From Rhodospirillaceae bacterium (GTDB lineage Bacteria > Pseudomonadota > Alphaproteobacteria > Puniceispirillales > Puniceispirillaceae): DNA of 11,630 bases. Under the pieces are notes generated by a model, which worked only from the letters and a program-made list of their open reading frames with translations, had not been told where the DNA came from and did not search any database. Position numbers and translations under genes: made by a program. Position 1 is the stretch's first letter. Every line of letters starts with the position of its first letter. The stretch is from assembly GCA_002721775.1 (NCBI GenBank), contig PBLM01000032.1, forward strand, positions 14,568 through 26,197, written 5' to 3'. Positions 6,094-11,630 of this stretch are shown in pieces.

Positions 6094-7470
6094 CTAGGGC
6101 CCCTGCAAGCCTAATGACTTTAATTTGCGATGCAAGGCAGATCGCTCCATACCTACAAATTTTGCCATCTGTGAAACATTTCCCCCAAATTTATCTAGTT
6201 GAGAGCGCATGTATTCTCGCTCAAATGCTTCTCTGGCGTCACGTAAAGGCAAAGACAAACTTTGCTCAAGAACCTCATTCACATCTTTAACGGATCCTGA
6301 AATTAACTCCTTTGGCAGAGCGTCTGCACTCAGCGGTTCATCGGATGATTTATCTGCAATGATCATCAGGGTCTCAATCACATTTCGCAATTGTCTGACA
6401 GACCCTGGCCAGTCATAGGCTCGCATAGCATTCAACAAATCTTCGCCCAGCTTTACCGGCGAAGTACCCAACTGTTTAGAAAATTCTGAGACAAAATAAC
6501 GTGCCAAAGCTCCAATATCCTCACGACGCGAAGATAAAGCGGGAACAACCAACGGAATTACTGCGAGCCGGTAATACAAATCCTCACGCAATTGATGTTC
6601 AGAAATGGCAGACTGTAAATCTTGGCTAGACGCGGATATTATCCGTACATCAGTCGTTACTTCTATATTTCCGTCAACTCGTCTAAAAGTTTGCTCAGCA
6701 ACAGTGCGGACCAACTGGCTCTGAATACCTGCGGGTAAATCACAAATCTCGTCAAAATACAACGTACCGCGATGTGCCTGCTCAAACAAGCCAATCACAC
6801 GGCGGCCTGACTGCAGACCCTCAGAACCAAACAATTCCCTAGCGGCTTGTTTTGTGTTTAATCTTGCACAGCTGGCAACAATGAAAGGACCATCCTGTCT
6901 TTCAGACCGTTCATGAATCAAACGTGCAACAAGTTCTTTTCCTGAACCGGAAGTCCCTGTTATCAAAACTCGGCTTGCTGTTGGGGCTACACGCTCAATC
7001 GCCTGCTGCAATTGCTTCACAGCAGATGATTGACCAATGAGACTTTGTGGTAATGTTCTTCCACCGCTTGCCCTAAGTTCAGCATTCTCACGGGCCAGGC
7101 GTCTTTGCTGTAAGGCACGCTTAACAGTTAATAACAAACGTTCTGTCTTAAATGGCTTCTCAATAAAGTCATGAGCACCGAATTTAAGCGCTTGAACAGC
7201 TGTTTCAATATTACCATGACCGGAAATCATCAGAACTGGCACTTCAGGATAAAGTTCCTGCACCCATTTTAGGATATCAATACCGTCCATATCTGAATCG
7301 CGCATCCAAATATCCAAAATTACACATGATGGTGGGCGTGAGGAAATGATCGATCGGGCATCCTGCGCATTAGCTGCTTGGATTGTCAAAAATCCTTCAT
7401 CTTCGAGCGTCAGGCTGATAAGCGAACGAATATCAGGCTCATCATCAACAACAAGAATCTCATCATTCAT
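6094..7470 (-). CDS. ntrX: Response regulator NtrX (AAA+ bEBP family, no GAFTGA loop)
   Basis: NtrX is the response regulator partner of NtrY. From the ATG at 7470 it has 458 aa. The receiver has acidic residues D9-D10, phospho-acceptor D53 in ILDIWM, S83 and K105, plus the NtrX-type insertion (RDSDMDG) after the phosphorylation site. The AAA+ domain has Walker A GTSGSGKE (172-179), Walker B YFDE (238-241) and arginine-finger motif REDLYYRL (295-302). The sigma54-contacting GAFTGA motif is absent: the stretch between LFG and GTLYFDE reads SEGLQSGRRVIGLFEQ and onward. WPGSVRQLRN replaces the usual WPGNVR. A Fis-type helix-turn-helix closes the protein (about 431-451). The ATG shares one base with the ntrY stop. 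A GTG three bases upstream (7473) is an alternative start and lies closer to the Shine-Dalgarno AGGAGG (7480-7485). Lack of GAFTGA suggests action without sigma54. Confidence 0.93.
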   Translation of the reverse strand: MNDEILVVDDEPDIRSLISLTLEDEGFLTIQAANAQDARSIISSRPPSCVILDIWMRDSDMDGIDILKWVQELYPEVPVLMISGHGNIETAVQALKFGAHDFIEKPFKTERLLLTVKRALQQRRLARENAELRASGGRTLPQSLIGQSSAVKQLQQAIERVAPTASRVLITGTSGSGKELVARLIHERSERQDGPFIVASCARLNTKQAARELFGSEGLQSGRRVIGLFEQAHRGTLYFDEICDLPAGIQSQLVRTVAEQTFRRVDGNIEVTTDVRIISASSQDLQSAISEHQLREDLYYRLAVIPLVVPALSSRREDIGALARYFVSEFSKQLGTSPVKLGEDLLNAMRAYDWPGSVRQLRNVIETLMIIADKSSDEPLSADALPKELISGSVKDVNEVLEQSLSLPLRDAREAFEREYMRSQLDKFGGNVSQMAKFVGMERSALHRKLKSLGLQGP

Positions 7471-9713
7471 CACTCATTGCCTCCTGCCAGAGGCATAGAC
7501 AGCGTAACGACGGCGCCTACTTCAGGATGATTATCCAGCTTTATCTCACCAAAATGATCTGAAATGATTTTCTGAACAATAGCAAGGCCAAGACCTGTGC
7601 CTTTATCCCGTGTCGTCACATAAGGCTCCAAAAACATGTTTGCATCTTCAACTGGAAAGCCAGAGCCATTATCCCTAACTTCGATTTCTAGCCTTTCATC
7701 AATAACTTGCAGCGAAAGTTTAATTTTAGGGGCAGGTATTTTATTATCCTGCATATTTTCAATTGAATTTTTTGTTAGGTTAGTGATCACTTGCCTCATC
7801 AGACCGGCATCAGCGGATATATAAATAGGAGCATCACCTTCCGGCAAATAAACATCCATAGAAACCTGACTGTTAGGGTCAAGCAACAACCTTTGTTCTG
7901 TAAGCAATTTGCGAGCATCAAGTTTTTTTAGAACTGGGGCTGGCATACGAGCAAACTGAGAAAATTCTTCCACCATCCGACCAATATCATTGACCTGACG
8001 TGAAATGATAGACACATAATCATCAAATTTTTCGGCATCACCTTCATCTGCAGGACGATATTTTTTTTGCAAACGGTCGGTTGCCAAAGCAATTGGAGTT
8101 AGCGGATTTTTTATTTCATGGGCTATACGCCTAGCAACATCAGCCCATGCCGCCTTTCTTTGCGCAGACAAAAAATCAGTTACATCATCAAATGTAACGA
8201 CATAACCAACAAGTCTGCCATCAACTCGCTCAGAAGTTACGCGCGTGCGCAGAATAACCTTCCGCCCGCCAATCTGCAGTTCAATCTGCAGTTCCGGATG
8301 GATTCTTCGTCTTTGATCTATGTATTCAAATAAAGGGGCAAATGCGGGCTGAATGCCCGTCAACTCGTGACCATAAAGTTCATCAAAACGTTTTCCCAAA
8401 AGCTCGCATGCCGCTTGATTAGGAAGTGTAATTTTTCCCTGGTGATCAAGCCCTATCACACCAGAAGATACCCCGCCCAAAACAGCTTCAGTAAATTCAC
8501 GCCGCGCATCTAATTGACGGTTCGCCTGCACAAGCTGCTCACGACTACTAGATACATCATCAAGCATTCGGTTGAAACTAGCCCCTAATCTCGATAGCTC
8601 ATCCACATCATCACTTTCAGGCACACGCCCTTTAAAATTACCACTACGTACCTGTTCAGCGACTGTCATAACCCGTACCAATGGTCCGGCAATTGATGTG
8701 GCCAGATTTAGACCGACCCAGATAGAAGCCAACAAAAGCATCAAGGCCACCACAACGAACATTACAGCAAGCGAAATTTGTAAATCAAATTGGCGCAATG
8801 ACAGCGATTGATAATCATCAGCTGCCACACGGGTGCGATTCAATGCATCAATCACATCCGCATCAATGAACCGTCCTGCAAGCAGATAAGCATCAACAAA
8901 ACTATTCAGTTTTACAATAGCTTGGAGTTTATTATTTTCTTTGGATGTAATAATAACAACTTCGCCTTCCCTAGCTCTGGCAACAAGCTCATCATCAATA
9001 CCTGAAAAGGCTAATGAAAACGCAAATTGGGATTTAGCAAGAATTTGGCCTGTTCCGTCAATAATAACAGCTTCAGACAAATTTCGCAGCGCAGTCTGAT
9101 TGGAAATATAATCATTCAATTGATTCGGATTGCGTGCCAGGCGCGATGCTTCACGGTTTAAATCATTAGCCATTGCCAATATCTGGCCACGTACAGACCG
9201 AGAATGTTCGTCAAAATACGCACTGGCAACTTCAACAGATTCATTTACTGCTGTTGAAATCCTATCTGCAAACCAACCACGTAATGAATAATCAATCATG
9301 GACACAGCAAACATAGCCACTAAGACCGCCGGAATGGCTGTAATGCCACCAAATAATAGGGCCAGCCGCAGGTGTAGCTGCGATCCGGTATCGCGCCTGC
9401 TTCGTTCACGCCACAATTTCAACAATTGCCTACCCACAAAAAACAGCAGTAGCAAAAGAAAGCTCATTGCAATCAAGAAGCTGAGGACCAGAAGTTCAGA
9501 TTGGGTATTAATGTCAGTTACTCTTGATAACGCAAAAAAGACTGTAATGCCCACACCAACAGCAACAGTTATCACAAGATAAGCAATACGATCACCGCTA
9601 AAAAAACGCCAAATATAGTTTTGTTGAACTATGTCTTCATCCGGCACAGATACACTTTTTTCTGCTTTGAGCGTAGGCACAACATTAGTTCCGGAATGAA
9701 GTGAATTAGACAT
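7470..9713 (-). CDS. ntrY: Nitrogen-regulation membrane sensor histidine kinase NtrY
   Basis: NtrY is the transmembrane kinase that phosphorylates NtrX and can crosstalk with NtrC. The 747-aa product shows a cytoplasmic N-terminus, three hydrophobic segments (about 43-62, 74-93, 116-138) and a periplasmic region (about 140-310). A fourth membrane segment follows (about 311-337), then HAMP (about 338-392), a PAS domain (about 405-515) and the kinase core. The H-box is AHEIKNPLTPI with H532, the N-box NLTKNSIENM (645-654), G1 DNGSG (681-685), F-box MFLEPYVTT (693-701) and G2 GTGLGL (705-710). All catalytic motifs look intact. The ATG at 9713 has AGGA about 10 nt upstream. The gene is 46 bp after ntrC, and its stop codon overlaps the ntrX start by one base. 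The PAS region contains a perfect 12-bp tandem duplication coding ELQI twice. Confidence 0.95.
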   Translation of the reverse strand: MSNSLHSGTNVVPTLKAEKSVSVPDEDIVQQNYIWRFFSGDRIAYLVITVAVGVGITVFFALSRVTDINTQSELLVLSFLIAMSFLLLLLFFVGRQLLKLWRERSRRDTGSQLHLRLALLFGGITAIPAVLVAMFAVSMIDYSLRGWFADRISTAVNESVEVASAYFDEHSRSVRGQILAMANDLNREASRLARNPNQLNDYISNQTALRNLSEAVIIDGTGQILAKSQFAFSLAFSGIDDELVARAREGEVVIITSKENNKLQAIVKLNSFVDAYLLAGRFIDADVIDALNRTRVAADDYQSLSLRQFDLQISLAVMFVVVALMLLLASIWVGLNLATSIAGPLVRVMTVAEQVRSGNFKGRVPESDDVDELSRLGASFNRMLDDVSSSREQLVQANRQLDARREFTEAVLGGVSSGVIGLDHQGKITLPNQAACELLGKRFDELYGHELTGIQPAFAPLFEYIDQRRRIHPELQIELQIGGRKVILRTRVTSERVDGRLVGYVVTFDDVTDFLSAQRKAAWADVARRIAHEIKNPLTPIALATDRLQKKYRPADEGDAEKFDDYVSIISRQVNDIGRMVEEFSQFARMPAPVLKKLDARKLLTEQRLLLDPNSQVSMDVYLPEGDAPIYISADAGLMRQVITNLTKNSIENMQDNKIPAPKIKLSLQVIDERLEIEVRDNGSGFPVEDANMFLEPYVTTRDKGTGLGLAIVQKIISDHFGEIKLDNHPEVGAVVTLSMPLAGGNE
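7480..7485 (-). promoter_or_regulatory. Ribosome binding site of ntrX inside ntrY
   Basis: AGGAGG lies within the last codons of ntrY, 9 nt before the ATG at 7470 and 6 nt before the in-frame GTG at 7473. It supports efficient, coupled translation of ntrX, but it leaves the exact start (GTG or ATG, one residue apart) undecided. Confidence 0.7.
8271..8294. repeat. Perfect 12-bp tandem duplication within ntrY
   Basis: The 12-mer AATCTGCAGTTC occurs twice in direct succession. It is in frame and equals four codons, so NtrY reads ELQIELQI at residues 474-481 in the PAS domain. Identical third-codon positions in both copies suggest a recent slippage duplication rather than two independently conserved motifs. 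Confidence 0.8.
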
Positions 9714-9759
9714 TAATACTTTCCTGATTGCCTAACAGTCCATCAAATAAATGCATCAC

Positions 9760-11187
9760 TTATCTGTACTCAGAGCGGTTTGTTGAAATGTTTAACTCTC
9801 TAATCTTTTTTCGCAAGGTATTTCGGTTTAAACCCAAAATGGCTGCAGCCTTTATTTGATTTCCTGATGTATGATGGAGCGTTGCCAGAATAAGAGGCCG
9901 CTCCACCTCTGCCAAAATCCGGTCATAAAGGCCACTATCAGGCTCATCACCATCCAATGCCCTAAAATAGAGCGCGATGTGACCTTCAACTGAATGGGAA
10001 AGATTCTCTGATGGCCTTGCAATTTCTTCGAGTTCCTGTTGCCTAACTGATATTGATTTCTCAAGCTCTTTTTCTACTACCGCTAAAGAAATCTGGCGTC
10101 CAGTTGTAGAAATGAATAATCGTTTCAACATTACCTCAAATTCTTTTACGTTGCCGGGCCAATGATAGCTTTGAAGACAAGCCACTGCTTCTGATGAAAG
10201 GTGTCTATCTGACTGAAACTGTTCGTTCAACTTAGCGCAATACCAGCTGACTAATTGCGGGATATCTTCCTGCCTATTCCTAAGTGGAGGTAGACCAAGC
10301 ACAGCCACTGATAATTCAAAATACAGGTCTTCCCTGAACACCCCATTGCTGACTTGCTGCTCCAGGTCGGCTGATGTGCCACAGATAAGACGCAACTGCC
10401 CAAGCTGAGCTGGCTGAAGAGATGCGTTTGAAAAACCAGTAGCAATAAATTGAGCAAGTGACCTCTGGGCTGCTACAGACAGATGATCAATATTATTCAG
10501 AAACAATGTACCAGCTGATGTCCTTGTGACCAGCCCTCTTTCTCCAAACAGTAATTCGGCATGTAATTCTGTTTCCACTTGGGACAGTTCTACCGATTCA
10601 AAACTAGCGAGGGATAAATGGCTCATCTCATGCAAGGTCTGCGCGACAATTTGTTTTCCAGATCCGGTTTCTGCTTTTATCAATACAGGTACTGACTGGG
10701 TGGCAATACGACTGAGTAATTTGAATGTAACCTGCATAGCCGGTGATTTACCCATCAATGGCGCAGGTATCTGCTTTGGTAGGGCTGCGGTTGGCCTGTC
10801 AGGTTCTATTTCTTCTCTCTCATCTGAAACTGCGCGAGACATCACATCTAGCAGTTGACGTAGTTCAAAAGGTTTTGGCAAATAGTCAAAAACACCTCTT
10901 TGTTGAGTTTTTATTGCTGTCAGAAGGTTGGCTTGGGCACTCATAACGATTATAGTCAAGTCAGGACGTTTAGCTTTAAGCCGCGGCAATAAATCAAGCG
11001 CATCACCATCAGGAAAATTGACATCTGTTATCAGGACGTCACCGCGTCCTGTTGTCGCCATATCCCATAACCCAGCAACTGATGTCGCTGCACCAACTTG
11101 ATAACCTTGTTTGCTTAGAGCGTGCGAGATCACAGTTCTGACTGTTCGATCGTCATCTGCAACAAGAATTTGCGGAATGCGGCTCAT
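9760..11187 (-). CDS. ntrC: Nitrogen regulator NtrC with degenerate AAA+ domain
   Basis: NtrC is the response regulator of the NtrB/NtrC nitrogen-limitation system. From the ATG at 11187 it has 475 aa. The receiver is intact: D12-D13, phospho-acceptor D55 in ITDVNFPDG, S83 and K105 in LPKPF. The AAA+ domain is not. Walker A reads AETGSGKQ (172-179; first Gly to Ala, K178 kept). The segment between LFG and GTLFL is only ERGLVTRTSA, about a dozen residues shorter than in enteric NtrC, with no GAFTGA. Walker B reads LFLNN (228-232), Asn-Asn in place of Asp-Glu. The arginine-finger motif is REDLYFEL, with the second Arg now Glu291, and GNVRE has become GNVKE. The C-terminus is a normal alphaproteobacterial NtrC end: GLYDRILAEVERPL, then the Fis-type helix-turn-helix (about 445-465, NRNTLRKKI). 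I infer DNA-binding regulation that may need ATP binding but not hydrolysis. Confidence 0.92.
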   Translation of the reverse strand: MSRIPQILVADDDRTVRTVISHALSKQGYQVGAATSVAGLWDMATTGRGDVLITDVNFPDGDALDLLPRLKAKRPDLTIIVMSAQANLLTAIKTQQRGVFDYLPKPFELRQLLDVMSRAVSDEREEIEPDRPTAALPKQIPAPLMGKSPAMQVTFKLLSRIATQSVPVLIKAETGSGKQIVAQTLHEMSHLSLASFESVELSQVETELHAELLFGERGLVTRTSAGTLFLNNIDHLSVAAQRSLAQFIATGFSNASLQPAQLGQLRLICGTSADLEQQVSNGVFREDLYFELSVAVLGLPPLRNRQEDIPQLVSWYCAKLNEQFQSDRHLSSEAVACLQSYHWPGNVKEFEVMLKRLFISTTGRQISLAVVEKELEKSISVRQQELEEIARPSENLSHSVEGHIALYFRALDGDEPDSGLYDRILAEVERPLILATLHHTSGNQIKAAAILGLNRNTLRKKIRELNISTNRSEYR

Positions 11188-11630
11188 CAACTTACCTCCC
11201 CTAAAGAGGAACTATCTGTCTCGCTCGAACAACTCTGCGAAACCCTGTCAGAGTCTTTAACGTTCAAAAACGGCAGATTAATGCTAAAACAAGTTACTTG
11301 TTGCCTGCGCTGATGGGTAATTGTGCCTCCATGGTCTGCAATAACGCTGGCCACCATTGCTAAACCAAGACCAGATCCGCCAGATTTAGTTGAAATAAAG
11401 GGCTCAAAAATATGTTCTGACAGCTCTTCAGGAATGCCTGTGCCAGTATCTTCAATTTCAATCTGGAGAGGCAGGTGCACGCGCTTTCCATCCGACAGGC
11501 TGGATATGTACCTTGTCATAGAATAAGAAGTTCCTAAGACTAATTCATCACCAACCTTTGTTGCTTCAGCAGCATTTTTAAACAGATTTAGAAAACACTG
11601 AACTAACAACTCCCGATCTGCCCTAACATC
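11187..11630 (-). CDS. ntrB: Nitrogen regulation histidine kinase NtrB, C-terminal part (5' end outside window)
   Basis: NtrB is the soluble kinase/phosphatase, normally controlled by PII (GlnB), that phosphorylates NtrC. The frame is open to the window edge, so the start and the H-box lie outside; 147 residues are visible. They form the HATPase_c domain: N-box NLFKNAAEA (15-23 of the fragment), G1 DTGTG (61-65), F-box FEPFIST and G2 GGSGLGLA (84-91), all complete. After the expected kinase end at INLPFL there is a Ser/Asp/Glu-rich tail of about 25 residues. The stop codon shares one base with the ntrC ATG (TGATG), and the last codons carry the ntrC ribosome binding site. Adjacency to NtrC identifies it as NtrB rather than another kinase. 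The TTG at 11609 is inside the conserved N-box region and is not a start. Confidence 0.92.
   Translation of the reverse strand, partial: DVRADRELLVQCFLNLFKNAAEATKVGDELVLGTSYSMTRYISSLSDGKRVHLPLQIEIEDTGTGIPEELSEHIFEPFISTKSGGSGLGLAMVASVIADHGGTITHQRRQQVTCFSINLPFLNVKDSDRVSQSCSSETDSSSLGEVS
11194..11201 (-). promoter_or_regulatory. Strong ribosome binding site of ntrC inside ntrB
   Basis: GGGGAGGT on the minus strand ends 6 nt before the ATG at 11187 and lies within the last codons of ntrB. It decides the ntrC start in favour of this ATG over the TTG three bases upstream (11190), and it fits translational coupling through the TGATG stop/start overlap. Confidence 0.8.

Noticed and set aside
7480..9700. 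Open frames of 60-95 codons on the plus strand opposite ntrY, and similar ones opposite ntrX, trkA, dat, DUF502 and ntrC
   Set aside because: They have no family resemblance and biased composition, and they lie antisense to genes with full sets of conserved motifs; they are by-products of the real coding frames.
9760..11187. ntrC as a pseudogene
   Set aside because: There is no frameshift or premature stop, the receiver and DNA-binding domains keep key residues, and the ribosome binding site is strong; only the ATPase motifs are altered, which fits functional change better than decay.

Overview
The window is a block of core chromosomal genes from an alphaproteobacterium. The strongest pointer is the run ntrB-ntrC-ntrY-ntrX-trkA-(D-amino acid aminotransferase)-hfq, with mazG close by, which is a recognised alphaproteobacterial arrangement. 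The protein sequences agree: the NtrX receiver, the NtrY architecture and the NtrC C-terminal region are all of alphaproteobacterial type. Base composition is moderately AT-rich (low to mid 40s % GC by eye) and intergenic spaces are short. A streamlined marine lineage such as the SAR116 group is possible, but that is a guess. I see no mobile element, tRNA, rRNA or CRISPR array, and no gene-free stretch over 300 bases; the longest gap is 168 bp, between ntrX and trkA.

Layout. Positions 1-870 (+) are the C-terminal part of recG, cut by the window edge. Converging on it from the other strand is a DUF502 membrane protein (882-1655). mazG (1727-2533, +) is divergent from DUF502 and convergent with an inositol-monophosphatase-family gene (2561-3397, -). 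From there to the window end everything is on the minus strand. In transcription order: ntrB (3' part only), ntrC, ntrY, ntrX, a 168 bp gap with a good sigma70-like promoter, then trkA, a D-amino acid aminotransferase, hfq and the phosphatase.

How the genes work together. ntrB/ntrC and ntrY/ntrX are two histidine kinase/response regulator pairs for nitrogen (and, for NtrYX, possibly redox or envelope) signalling. At both the ntrB/ntrC and ntrY/ntrX junctions the stop and start codons share one base (TGATG) and a strong Shine-Dalgarno lies inside the upstream gene, so translational coupling is likely. The downstream group (potassium uptake regulator TrkA, a PLP aminotransferase, the RNA chaperone Hfq, a phosphatase) probably has its own promoter. 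The phosphatase sits where hflX usually follows hfq and overlaps hfq by 14 nt.

The most unusual point is NtrC. Its receiver and DNA-binding domains look intact, but the central AAA+ domain has lost the sigma54-contacting GAFTGA loop and has Asn-Asn in place of the Walker B Asp-Glu. NtrX also lacks GAFTGA but keeps its Walker motifs. The sequence therefore suggests a nitrogen-control locus no longer working through sigma54, and an NtrC that may bind ATP without hydrolysing it. A second point of interest is a perfect 7-bp hairpin in the hfq leader that takes in part of the hfq ribosome binding site.
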